NCBI RefSeq assembly: GCF_000230975.2
Contig: NC_021172.1
Span: forward strand, 2,790,001-2,854,000
From: Hyphomicrobium denitrificans 1NES1
Lineage (GTDB): Bacteria; Pseudomonadota; Alphaproteobacteria; Rhizobiales; Hyphomicrobiaceae
Direction of reading: 5' to 3'
Length of the DNA stretch: 64,000 nucleotides
Shown here: one piece after another, positions 6,980 through 14,675 of the stretch
Position numbering within the stretch: position 1 is the first letter of the stretch
How the letters are laid out: each line of letters begins with the position of its first letter
Notes under the pieces: model-generated
Database searches by the model: none
The model's input: the letters and a program-made list of their open reading frames with translations, nothing else
What the model was told of the DNA's origin: nothing
Translations under genes and position numbers: made by a program

Positions 6980-8980
6980 ATGCGCGCCTTCGCTCGCCTG
7001 CTCGATTGCCTCGTCTACACGCAAAGCCGCAACCGCAAGATCGCACTGCTCGGCCACTATTTCCGGTCGGCGCCCGATCCTGATCGGGGATGGGCTCTGG
7101 CGGCGCTAACGGACGGAGTCCCAATTCGCCTGCCGTTGCGGCGCATGCTGAGCGATCTCGTCGGCCGTTTCATCGATCCGGTTCTTTATCAATTGTCTCG
7201 CGATTACGTTGGCGACACGGCTGAGACCGTTGCGCTGCTGTGGCCGGATCATCCGGTGGACTTTTCGCCGGTACAGACAGGCACCCCCACAGGCACCCCC
7301 ACCCCTGACCCCTCCCCGCAAGGCGGAGGGGAATTGAGCGGTGGCCGCTCATCTCGTTCGGACGAAAATCATCAACCGCGCCAAGGTGCTCGCACCGCCT
7401 CAGGGAAGGCACGGGGTGAGAGGGCAATAGGAGCACCGGTGCAGCTGTCGCTTGATCTTACCCCCACCCCTAACCCCTCCCCGCGAGGGGGAGGGGAATT
7501 AAGCGGAGGCTCCTTCCTTCATGCTGTGGATGGGGACGTTCGACAGCAGGATGGTACTCGCTCCGCTTCTCCCCTCCCCTCGACGGGGAGGGGTCGCGGG
7601 TGGGGTGATGTGGGGCACAATTCCGGTGCGGAGCCCGCGCATCTGTCGCTTGGCAATGTCATCAACGAGATGTCGAGCGGGACGACGGCGGAACGCACAG
7701 AGCGTCTTGGTTTGCTTCTGAACGAACTTGATGCGTCGGGCCGTTGGGCACTCCTGAAACTTCTTGGCGGAGCGCCGCGTGTCGGCGTTTCGGCGCGTCT
7801 CGCCCGCACCGCGCTTGCAGCGAGCTACCGCCGCGACCTGTCCGAGATCGAGGAAGTCTGGCACGCGCTGGAGCCGCCTTATCTCGACCTTTTCGCGTGG
7901 CTCGATGGCAAAGCGGAACGTCCCGATCCCGGCGCGAAGCCCGTGTTCCGCCCCGTGATGCTCGCGCATCCCATCGAGGAGGAAGATTGGCCCAAACTCG
8001 CGCCCGAAGATTTCGTCGCCGAATGGAAATGGGACGGCATCCGCGTGCAGATCGCAGCGCGCGGTGGCGACGTGCGGATGTTCTCGCGCCAGGGCGACGA
8101 TATTTCGCCAGCGTTCCCTGAAATCCGAAGCGCCTTCCACGGCCACGACTGCGTCGTCGACGGCGAACTCCTGATCATGCGCGATGGCGAGATCGCGCCT
8201 TTCAATGACTTACAGCAGCGCCTCAATCGCAAAGCGGTCACGGCGAAAATGATGGCAGGATACCCGCCGCATGTCCGGCTCTACGACCTTCTGTTCGACG
8301 GGCACGAGGATCTGCGCGCGTTGCCGTTCAGCGAGCGGCGGGCGCGCCTTGAGACCTGGCACGCGAGGCACCATCCGCGGCTGACCGACGTTTCGCCGCT
8401 CGTCGCATTCGAAACATTCGAGGACCTCAACGTGCTTTGGTCATCATCGCGAGCCGAGGGCATCGAAGGCTTGATGCTGAAGCGTCGCGATAGTGTCTAT
8501 CAGGCGGGGCGCATCAAGGGCCAATGGTTCAAGTGGAAGCGCGCGGCACTGACACTCGATTGCGTTCTGATGTACGCGCAGCGCGGGTCCGGCAAGCGCT
8601 CGTCCTACTATTCGGACTACACGTTCGGAGTCTGGCAAGACGACGAGGAAGAAGGGCGCCAACTGGTACCCGTCGGCAAGGCCTATTGCGGTTTCACGGA
8701 CGAAGAACTCTTGGAGCTCGACCGCTGGATCAGGAACAATACGGTTGAAACGTTCGGGCCTGTCCGCGCCGTCGAGCCGGGCATCGTGTTCGAAGTCGCG
8801 TTCGACGCGGTGCACTCCTCGACGCGGCACAAATCAGGCGTCGCGATGCGGTTCCCCCGCATTCATCGCATTCGCTGGGACAAACCTGCGGCCGAAGCCG
8901 ACACTCTGGAGACGGTTAAGCGTCTCTTGAACGCCGGAAATGGCACTGGCGAAGTCACCTTACCGACTGCCGACGGTTGA
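6980..8980 (+). CDS. ATP-dependent DNA ligase carrying an in-frame repeat insertion
   Basis: Seals nicks through a lysyl-AMP intermediate. The adenylylation motif KWDG places the catalytic lysine at about residue 350. N-terminal domain motifs (LLDCLVYTQSRNRKIALL, DYVGDTAETVALLWP) and the later RVGVSARLARTALA segment match the bacterial ligases that pair with an MBL exonuclease. At 666 aa it is roughly 115-130 residues longer than I expect. The excess lies at about residues 95-214, exactly in the linker between the ALLWP motif and the LSLGNVINEM helix. It is the translation of three palindromic repeats and the DNA between them. All three are open in this frame, so the gene appears intact. It follows the exonuclease by two bases. 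Confidence 0.9.
   Translation: MRAFARLLDCLVYTQSRNRKIALLGHYFRSAPDPDRGWALAALTDGVPIRLPLRRMLSDLVGRFIDPVLYQLSRDYVGDTAETVALLWPDHPVDFSPVQTGTPTGTPTPDPSPQGGGELSGGRSSRSDENHQPRQGARTASGKARGERAIGAPVQLSLDLTPTPNPSPRGGGELSGGSFLHAVDGDVRQQDGTRSASPLPSTGRGRGWGDVGHNSGAEPAHLSLGNVINEMSSGTTAERTERLGLLLNELDASGRWALLKLLGGAPRVGVSARLARTALAASYRRDLSEIEEVWHALEPPYLDLFAWLDGKAERPDPGAKPVFRPVMLAHPIEEEDWPKLAPEDFVAEWKWDGIRVQIAARGGDVRMFSRQGDDISPAFPEIRSAFHGHDCVVDGELLIMRDGEIAPFNDLQQRLNRKAVTAKMMAGYPPHVRLYDLLFDGHEDLRALPFSERRARLETWHARHHPRLTDVSPLVAFETFEDLNVLWSSSRAEGIEGLMLKRRDSVYQAGRIKGQWFKWKRAALTLDCVLMYAQRGSGKRSSYYSDYTFGVWQDDEEEGRQLVPVGKAYCGFTDEELLELDRWIRNNTVETFGPVRAVEPGIVFEVAFDAVHSSTRHKSGVAMRFPRIHRIRWDKPAAEADTLETVKRLLNAGNGTGEVTLPTADG
7296..7340 (+). 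repeat. Palindromic repeat, copy A, inside the ligase gene
   Basis: The core CCCCTCCCCGCAAGGCGGAGGGG forms a stem with flanks ACCCCTGA and AATTGAGCGG (quoted here in parts). It is translated as TPDPSPQGGGELSGG. It is almost identical to copy B over about 49 bases. Confidence 0.85.
7460..7507 (+). repeat. Palindromic repeat, copy B, inside the ligase gene
   Basis: Same orientation as copy A. The stem is CCCCTCCCC-GCG-A-GGGGGAGGGG and the translation is LTPTPNPSPRGGGELSGG. This peptide is the well-known translated signature of a dispersed palindromic repeat in alphaproteobacterial genomes. Confidence 0.85.
7561..7607 (-). repeat. Palindromic repeat, copy C, inverted, inside the ligase gene
   Basis: On the minus strand this reads CACCCCACCCGCGACCCCTC and continues into the same GGGGAGGGG...AAGCGGAG end as copies A and B. 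In the ligase frame it is translated as SPLPSTGRGRGWGDVG. Confidence 0.8.
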
Positions 8981-9078
8981 TATCCGGCAAGTTGCCGCAG
9001 CAAAGCCTTGTAAACAGGGCGTTGCTCCTGTACCGACGCGCTTTCCCTTAATTACGGTTTTCGTTATTTCAGATGCGT

Positions 9079-9126
9079 AAGTAGCGGGAATCGCTACTGC
9101 GCGGATGAAAGCCTCACCATTGTGAG
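9079..9126 (+). promoter_or_regulatory. Two hairpins in the purE leader
   Basis: AGTAGCG-GGAAT-CGCTACT (9079-9097) and CTCAC-CATTT-GTGAG (9112-9126) are both perfect stems. The second lies directly against the GGGACCT ribosome binding region of purE. They may tune purE expression. No known riboswitch is recognised. Confidence 0.35.
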
Positions 9127-9135
9127 CCGGGACCT

Positions 9136-9630
9136 ATGAGCAAAGCCAAGCCGCTTGTCGGCATCATCATGGGCAGCCAGTCGGATTGGCCGACCATGAA
9201 GCACGCTGCCGATATTCTGACTGAGCTCGGTGTCGCTTTCGAAACGAAGATCGTCTCGGCGCACCGGACACCGGAACGGCTTTACTCTTTCGCAAAGAGC
9301 GCGAAGGCGAATGGCCTCAAGGTTATTATCGCCGGGGCGGGCGGCGCGGCGCACCTGCCGGGCATGACCGCGTCCATGACGACGCTTCCCGTTCTCGGCG
9401 TGCCGGTCGAGAGCAAAGCACTCAAAGGGCAGGATAGCCTTTATTCGATCGTGCAGATGCCGGCCGGCGTGCCGGTCGGAACGCTCGCCATCGGCGAAGC
9501 GGGTGCGAAGAATGCCGGGCTGCTCGCGGCTCAGATTTTAGCGCTGGCGGATAACGCACTGGCGGGACGGCTCGATGACTGGCGCCGCCGACACACGTCG
9601 GAAGTCGCCGAGACGCCGACGCAAGGATGA
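9136..9630 (+). CDS. purE: N5-carboxyaminoimidazole ribonucleotide mutase
   Basis: Converts N5-CAIR to CAIR in de novo purine synthesis. The class I PurE signatures are all present: [16 protein letters not shown] near residue 9, SAHRTPERL near 43, [13 protein letters not shown] near 67 and the GVPV and [14 protein letters not shown] segments. At 164 aa it is a standard length. The stop overlaps the purK start by four bases (ATGA), so the two enzymes that replace one another's CO2 chemistry are translationally coupled. Confidence 0.97.
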   Translation: MSKAKPLVGIIMGSQSDWPTMKHAADILTELGVAFETKIVSAHRTPERLYSFAKSAKANGLKVIIAGAGGAAHLPGMTASMTTLPVLGVPVESKALKGQDSLYSIVQMPAGVPVGTLAIGEAGAKNAGLLAAQILALADNALAGRLDDWRRRHTSEVAETPTQG

Positions 9631-10727
9631 CACGGAACGCAATGACTGCACTTCTCCCCGGCTCGACCATCGGAATCCTTGGCGGCGGACAGCTCGGCCG
9701 CATGCTGGCGATGGCTGCGGCGCGGCTCGGATTCAGATCGCATATTTATGCGCCGGCGAGCGACAGTCCGGCGTTCGAGGTCGCGGCGGAGCACACGATC
9801 GCCGCTTACGAGGATGAAGCGCAGCTCACGGCATTCGCGAAAGCCGTCGATGTCGCGACCTACGAATTTGAGAACATTCCGGTCGGCACCGTCGAATTTC
9901 TGTCGCGGCACATTCCGGTTCGCCCCGGCGCGAAAGCGCTTGCCTGCGCGCAGGACCGGCTCAATGAAAAGACGCTGGCGCGCGAACTTGGCGCGATGAC
10001 TGCCGAATTCGTGGCCGTCGACGATCTTGGCGGGCTCGAAAAGGCGCTTAGCGGCGGTTTTGCCGTTCCATCGGTTCTTAAGACGCGACGCTTCGGCTAT
10101 GACGGCAAAGGTCAGGCAAAAATTCTCGATCGCAAGGATGCGGCAGCCGCGTGGGCTGCGATGCGTGACGCGCCGTCGATCCTGGAATCCTTCGTCAACT
10201 TCCGCGCTGAAGTTTCCATTATCGCCGCGCGCGCGGCTGATGGAACGTTTGCCGCCTTCAGCGTCACTGAAAACGAGCATCGCAACCACATCCTGCACCG
10301 CTCCGTCGCTCCGGCGCGGCTTGCTCCGGACGTTGCGGACGAAGCGGTTACGACGGCGCGCAGTATTGCAGAGCGGCTCGATTATATCGGCGTTTTCGCG
10401 ATCGAATTCTTCGTCGTTCCCGACAACGATCGTGACCGCCTCTTCGTGAACGAGATGGCGCCGCGCGTGCACAATTCCGGACACTGGACGATCGACGGCG
10501 CCATGACTTCGCAATTCGAGCAACATATTCGCGCCGTTGCCGGCTGGCCGCTCGGTTCGACGGAACTCAAGACGACCGGCGCCGAGATGATCAACCTCAT
10601 CGGCAACGACATTCTCACGTGGCCTGACATTGCCGCCGAGCCCGGCGCGTTCTTCCACCACTATGGCAAGAAGGACATCCGCCCCGGCCGCAAGATGGGC
10701 CACGTCAATCGCTTGCTGACGGACTAA
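9627..10727 (+). CDS. purK: N5-carboxyaminoimidazole ribonucleotide synthase
   Basis: Uses ATP and bicarbonate to carboxylate AIR to N5-CAIR, handing the product to PurE. The ATP-grasp protein begins with the dinucleotide-like [13 protein letters not shown] segment. It has the [12 protein letters not shown] loop near residue 155 and the [16 protein letters not shown] signature near 280. At 366 aa it is full length. The start codon overlaps the purE stop. A second ATG five codons in is also possible. It ends 21 bases from a convergent DUF1398 gene. Confidence 0.96.
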   Translation: MTRNAMTALLPGSTIGILGGGQLGRMLAMAAARLGFRSHIYAPASDSPAFEVAAEHTIAAYEDEAQLTAFAKAVDVATYEFENIPVGTVEFLSRHIPVRPGAKALACAQDRLNEKTLARELGAMTAEFVAVDDLGGLEKALSGGFAVPSVLKTRRFGYDGKGQAKILDRKDAAAAWAAMRDAPSILESFVNFRAEVSIIAARAADGTFAAFSVTENEHRNHILHRSVAPARLAPDVADEAVTTARSIAERLDYIGVFAIEFFVVPDNDRDRLFVNEMAPRVHNSGHWTIDGAMTSQFEQHIRAVAGWPLGSTELKTTGAEMINLIGNDILTWPDIAAEPGAFFHHYGKKDIRPGRKMGHVNRLLTD

Positions 10728-10748
10728 CGGCGCGTCCCGGATGGGGCA

Positions 10749-11150
10749 TCAACTTGGAAAGTGTTCGACGTGCGTCTCGGCGGTCCGGCCGAAATAGAGC
10801 GCACGGCGGCCGGAGAACGAGACGACGTAGCCGGCGCAGCCTGCAGCTGCGACCTTCCTGCAGAACCCTGCGTAAGTGTAGCCCGGTACCAACTGCTGCG
10901 CTTCCTTGATGGCGGCTTGGATCGGCGCCGGATCGAACGACGCAGAGACGGGAACATCGATCTTGTGCGTCGGAAGGTCGGCGCTGTCGCCGTCGGGCAG
11001 ATAGTAAGTTGCGGCGCCCCGGCGGAAGTCGATGATGTAGCCCTCAAAGCCTTCGGCCATCAAAGTTCCTACAATCTGCGGAAAGTTCATCGTATTGCAT
11101 TCGGCGCCTTCAAGGCAGGCCTTGGCGACGGATATCTTGTGATTGTCCAT
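10749..11150 (-). CDS. DUF1398-family protein
   Basis: A 133-residue cytosolic protein of the DUF1398 type. Features are the N-terminal helix MDNHKISVAKACLEGAE, a FEGYIIDFRRGAATYYLPDG strand pair and the central IQAAIKEAQQLVPGYTYAGFCRKVAAAGCAGY segment (named by its ends). No catalytic function is established. The ATG at 11150 is six bases past GGAGA, better than the ATG two codons upstream. The MarR gene lies upstream on the same strand, so the two may form one unit. Confidence 0.78.
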   Translation of the reverse strand: MDNHKISVAKACLEGAECNTMNFPQIVGTLMAEGFEGYIIDFRRGAATYYLPDGDSADLPTHKIDVPVSASFDPAPIQAAIKEAQQLVPGYTYAGFCRKVAAAGCAGYVVSFSGRRALYFGRTAETHVEHFPS

Positions 11151-11181
11151 GAGCATTCTCCGTTGAGGTGGTGAGTGGCGG

Positions 11182-11646
11182 TCAGTCGATAGGGACCGCG
11201 GTTATCCGGCCGTGCTCGACCATGCGTTTCAGAATCCGTTCGAGACTGTGTCGCTCGGCTTCGGATAGGCAGCCGAAAAACTCGCGATCATTCTGGTCGG
11301 CGAGCGCCGCCAATTCCGGCACCAATTTCTTGCCCTGTGTCGTCAACGCGAGCGTCTGCGCCCGGCCATCGTCCGGATTCGCGTTGCGAACGACCAGCGA
11401 CTTCGCGATCAGCCGGTCTGCCAATTTAGTGATTGCGCCGCGCGTCATCCCGATCTCATCTGCGAGATGGCTCGGTGACGTCGGGGCTTTGTCATAGAGC
11501 GCCCGCATCACGACCCACTCGGCGACCGTCACGCCTTTGGCGTCGAGCTTCGCCGCGAAAGCGTGGGAGACGTGGTTTGAAACGGTGCGCAACCAAAATC
11601 CGAGATGCGCCGACAGATCGGAAACGCGCGAGGCCGATGATGACAT
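11182..11646 (-). CDS. MarR-family transcriptional regulator
   Basis: A 154-residue dimeric winged-helix regulator: N-terminal dimer helix, then VTVAEWVVMRALYDKAP, the recognition helix region SHLADEIGMTRGAITKLADRL, the wing NPDDGRAQTLALT, and a C-terminal dimerisation helix ending ERILKRMVEHGR. The ATG at 11646 follows AAAGGTG and is preferred over the GTG three codons upstream. A perfect 15-bp inverted repeat lies 15 bases upstream over a promoter-like sequence, so autorepression is likely. The DUF1398 gene just downstream may be a target. Confidence 0.92.
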   Translation of the reverse strand: MSSSASRVSDLSAHLGFWLRTVSNHVSHAFAAKLDAKGVTVAEWVVMRALYDKAPTSPSHLADEIGMTRGAITKLADRLIAKSLVVRNANPDDGRAQTLALTTQGKKLVPELAALADQNDREFFGCLSEAERHSLERILKRMVEHGRITAVPID

Positions 11647-11660
11647 TCGATTCACCTTTG

Positions 11661-11698
11661 TTGACTAGGAAACTAGATGCATTTAGTTTCCTAGTCAA
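11661..11698. promoter_or_regulatory. Perfect palindromic MarR operator over promoter
   Basis: TTGACTAGGAAACTA, an 8-base spacer, and TAGTTTCCTAGTCAA are perfectly complementary. On either strand TTGACT and TAGTTT are spaced 17 bases apart, as in a sigma-70 promoter, so repressor binding would occlude transcription in both directions. Confidence 0.75.
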
Positions 11699-11804
11699 TC
11701 ATATATTTCTACGTCTGCCCTCCTTCACCGAATCTTTGCATAGGCGGGCGGCCCAATTGCCAATCTTCACCGTGTTTGCTAGAAGAGGCCAAGAAATCAG
11801 CGCG

Positions 11805-11830
11805 AGCTCCGGCGGCTAGGCCCCGGAGCT
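11805..11830 (+). other. Leader hairpin upstream of rpsU
   Basis: AGCTCCGG and CCGGAGCT form a stem around a 10-base loop, followed by GGTGTTTTTG. It may be an attenuator or the terminator of a short transcript started at the MarR operator region. Confidence 0.35.
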
Positions 11831-11881
11831 GGTGTTTTTGTGCATCCAACACCGTCATAATTCTACAGAGGATACAACGGC

Positions 11882-12217
11882 TTGCAGGTTCTCGTCCGTG
11901 ACAACAATGTCGATCAGGCTCTGAAGGCGCTCAAGAAAAAGCTGCAGCGCGAGGGCGTCTTCCGTGAGATGAAGCTTCGCGGACATTTCGAGAAACCGTC
12001 GGAAAAGAGAGCGCGCGAAAAGGCGGAAGCCGTGCGCCGCGCCCGCAAGCTGGCTCGTAAGAAACTGCAGCGCGAAGGCCTGTTGCCGAGCAAGCCAGCC
12101 ACAGCGCGCGGCCCGGGTGGCAAGGGCGGTCCGGGTGCTGGCCGTAGCGGCGCAGGTGGTGCAGGCGGTGGTTTCCGCGGCGGCCAGTCGGGTGGCAACA
12201 GCGGCGGCGGGTTCTAA
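11882..12217 (+). CDS. rpsU: 30S ribosomal protein S21, with glycine-rich tail
   Basis: Small-subunit protein that aids initiation. The first 66 residues are canonical alphaproteobacterial S21 ([21 protein letters not shown], then [24 protein letters not shown]; both named in part). The rest, about residues 74-111, is a low-complexity Gly/Arg/Ser tail ending GGNSGGGF, which makes it 111 aa against roughly 70 for the common form. The start is a TTG at 11882 after AGAGGA, because the protein begins QVLVRDNN and no ATG or GTG is available upstream. A terminator follows at 12246. Confidence 0.92.
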   Translation: MQVLVRDNNVDQALKALKKKLQREGVFREMKLRGHFEKPSEKRAREKAEAVRRARKLARKKLQREGLLPSKPATARGPGGKGGPGAGRSGAGGAGGGFRGGQSGGNSGGGF

Positions 12218-12245
12218 GGAACCTCGATCGTCGCGTCAGATTTTC

Positions 12246-12276
12246 AAAGGCTCGCGATTTTCGCGGGCCTTTTATT
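12246..12276 (+). terminator. Intrinsic terminator after rpsU
   Basis: AAAGGCTCGCGA, a TTTT loop, then CGCGGGCCTTTTATTT. A stable stem with a T-rich 3' side, 29 bases past the rpsU stop. Confidence 0.75.
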
Positions 12277-12286
12277 TCGCCCGCGT

Positions 12287-13108
12287 TCATTCCGCAGCGG
12301 CTGCCTGAGCCGTGCGTAACTTATCGATCCAGCGGTTGATAATCGCAAATGTCGTGTCGTCATGCACGGCGTGCCCGGCGCCGGGGATAATCACGATGTC
12401 TTTCGGCTCGTTGGCGGCCGCAAAAAGACGCTGGCCCATTCCGACAGGAACAATATCGTCGGCCTCTCCGTGCACGACGAAGACCGGCTCATGCACGTCG
12501 CGGATATGGAGCATCGAATCATAGCGATCCTTGAGCAGCAGGCTCACCGGCAGCCATGGATAGAACTTCGCTGCCAGTTCCACGATCGATGTAAACGGAC
12601 TATCGAGGATTACCCCGGCCACCCTCTTTTCGGACGCGACCTGAACGGCGACGCCCGTCCCGAGCGACTCGCCGTAAAGGATGATGTCTTCCGGGCGCAC
12701 TCCCTCTTGAACGAGAGCATCGTAGGCCAGCTTGGCGTCCGCGACGTTCGCCGCTTCCGACGGTGAGCCGGTCGAACCGCTGTAGCCACGATAGGACATC
12801 ATGAGAATGCCGCGGCCGCGGTTGAGATAACGGCGGATGCTCGCGCTCCTGAATTCCAGCGCGCCGCCGTTGCCGTGGAAATAAAGAAGGGTGGGTTGCC
12901 CAGGCTTGGCCTTACCGTACCAAGCGATGAGTTTTTCGCCATCGGGTGTCGCGATGATGCGCTCGGCGACATCGGGAAGCCCGACCGCTTGGGGGGGTGT
13001 TCGGGATGGCTCCGGAAAATAGATGAACCGGCGTTGCGCGAAATACATCACTGCTGCGGCCACCGCGTAAAGGCTGACAGCACCGACGATAATGATGATC
13101 TTGAGCAA
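12287..13108 (-). CDS. Membrane-anchored alpha/beta hydrolase (ABHD/Bem46-like)
   Basis: A serine hydrolase of about 273 aa. An N-terminal hydrophobic helix (residues 3-24) should anchor it to the inner membrane. Then come the FHGNGG oxyanion region near residue 79, MSYRGYSGSTG, the nucleophile elbow YGESLGTG near 146, DSPFTS, the acid-site region VHGEADDIVP and the catalytic His in PGAGHAVHDD. This is the layout of the Bem46/ABHD13 group. The only start covering the anchor is a TTG at 13108, without a strong ribosome binding site, so the start is uncertain. Substrate unknown. Confidence 0.87.
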   Translation of the reverse strand: MLKIIIIVGAVSLYAVAAAVMYFAQRRFIYFPEPSRTPPQAVGLPDVAERIIATPDGEKLIAWYGKAKPGQPTLLYFHGNGGALEFRSASIRRYLNRGRGILMMSYRGYSGSTGSPSEAANVADAKLAYDALVQEGVRPEDIILYGESLGTGVAVQVASEKRVAGVILDSPFTSIVELAAKFYPWLPVSLLLKDRYDSMLHIRDVHEPVFVVHGEADDIVPVGMGQRLFAAANEPKDIVIIPGAGHAVHDDTTFAIINRWIDKLRTAQAAAAE

Positions 13109-13163
13109 GACGGGGCCTCAGACTGTCTGGGCGCGCCGGAATTTACCTTCGGATCGCCAATAT

Positions 13164-14555
13164 TCACCAGGAACCGTTCCGCACAAGATATCCGATCCGG
13201 TTTCCGCAACGCTCGCGAATGGCTTCGAGCGCCGAAAAGATGTCGAGGCCGTGCATGGGCACGCCGGTCTCCATGACCAGTTGCTGATTCTGTCGTTGCA
13301 ATTCGTGATAGATCGGCTCGGCCGTCTTGTGAAGCATCGCGACAACGGCGACCGTTTTCCTCGGCATGTTCGCTGGAACCCGCGGAAACACCGACGACAG
13401 CGTCTGTTTTGCGCCCTCGGAAAAATGCGAGGCAAACCTGCCGAGAACGGAGACGAGTCTGATCGCGGATGTCTCGTCGAAACGGTAGTTGTAGCGCTCC
13501 ATCCAATCGAACAGCTTATCCATCGTGAAATCCTGCAGCCTGACGTTGGCCGTCTCGCGATAGTCCTGCCATTCAGCGACGAGATCGAAGCTCGATTCCA
13601 TGTCGATGTCGGCGGGCGCAAACGTCATGTCGGTTGCAACGCCGACACGATCCAGGAAATCACGGTTCTTGCAGACAATGCGCGTCGGATACGTCGGCAG
13701 AACGAACCGGCCGCCGCTCGCCTGAGCGAACGCAAGCCTGACGAGCTTCGAGCAGAAAAGATTGCGCGTCTCATCTGTCCGCATCGAGAAATCATAGAGA
13801 ATGCGCTTGCCGCCTCGGACGCGTGAAGCCGCGACGTAATCGAAAATCGATTTCGCGGCGCGCGCCGCGAGGTCGGCATCGCGATTGCGGTAAAGCACGG
13901 CGCGGACGATGTCGTGGTCGAGCGCCTTGCCCAGCGGATTGATGATCGCGCCGTCCTCGATCAGGCTTTCGACCATCCAGTGGTCGCCGCGATCGTCGAT
14001 ATGAACGATGCCGATATGACTGAACTGGCTGTCGACGTCGCCGATGCGCGCAATGGCTGCGCTGTTGTGGGCACGTCCGCGAACAAGGATCACATCACCC
14101 GATCTGAACGCCACCGCCCTGCCATCACGATAGAAGGCATAATTGATCAGCGTGTTATTTTCTTCACCCGTAAAGCCGCGCAGCAGGTAGCCGCTGTCGC
14201 CGGAGTAGGGCCCAATGCTCGCGATTTCGCCGAGCATGTCGGACATATAGCGAAGCACGCGGAAGACGTCGCGGAAGCCCTGGATGGCGGCCGGCGTCAT
14301 CAGGCCCAGCATCTCGTAATGCGCGAGCTTCTCGCGCAGGCCGACGCGCAGGTCGAAAAGCCGGTACATTACGGAGGGCGCAACCCTCGCGATGCTCGCG
14401 ACGTCGTAGTCGTCAAAACGAGCGGCGGCGGCCTGCTCGTAAATGCAGTTCAGGTTGCGCTCAAGAAGCGCCGTGCTCGTGACGGGCGTAGCAGCAAGGA
14501 TCTCAATGCGCTCGAGATCGTTTTCAAATGACGACGACGCCACGGGAGCCAACAC
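13164..14555 (-). CDS. YiiX/YebB-like permuted papain-fold cysteine hydrolase
   Basis: The central region looks like a circularly permuted NlpC/P60-type cysteine hydrolase: SGDVILVRG near residue 153, the catalytic His in QFSHIGIV near 181 and the catalytic Cys in NLFCSKLVRLAF near 268. The His-before-Cys order is diagnostic of the permuted group. Around it are about 145 helical N-terminal residues and about 175 C-terminal residues that I do not recognise. There is no signal peptide, so it is probably cytosolic. The GTG at 14555 is the likely start. The substrate (peptide or lipid amide) is unknown. Confidence 0.7.
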   Translation of the reverse strand: MLAPVASSSFENDLERIEILAATPVTSTALLERNLNCIYEQAAAARFDDYDVASIARVAPSVMYRLFDLRVGLREKLAHYEMLGLMTPAAIQGFRDVFRVLRYMSDMLGEIASIGPYSGDSGYLLRGFTGEENNTLINYAFYRDGRAVAFRSGDVILVRGRAHNSAAIARIGDVDSQFSHIGIVHIDDRGDHWMVESLIEDGAIINPLGKALDHDIVRAVLYRNRDADLAARAAKSIFDYVAASRVRGGKRILYDFSMRTDETRNLFCSKLVRLAFAQASGGRFVLPTYPTRIVCKNRDFLDRVGVATDMTFAPADIDMESSFDLVAEWQDYRETANVRLQDFTMDKLFDWMERYNYRFDETSAIRLVSVLGRFASHFSEGAKQTLSSVFPRVPANMPRKTVAVVAMLHKTAEPIYHELQRQNQQLVMETGVPMHGLDIFSALEAIRERCGNRIGYLVRNGSW

Positions 14556-14675
14556 GCGAAACCCTCGACCACGGAATGCTGCGCTTATACCAGACCAATC
14601 CCGCTGTCGCGCAGGCCATGCAGCGATGGCTGCACACCTGTTGCAGATGGGCCCCGGAACGAGCGCAGAAGCGGA

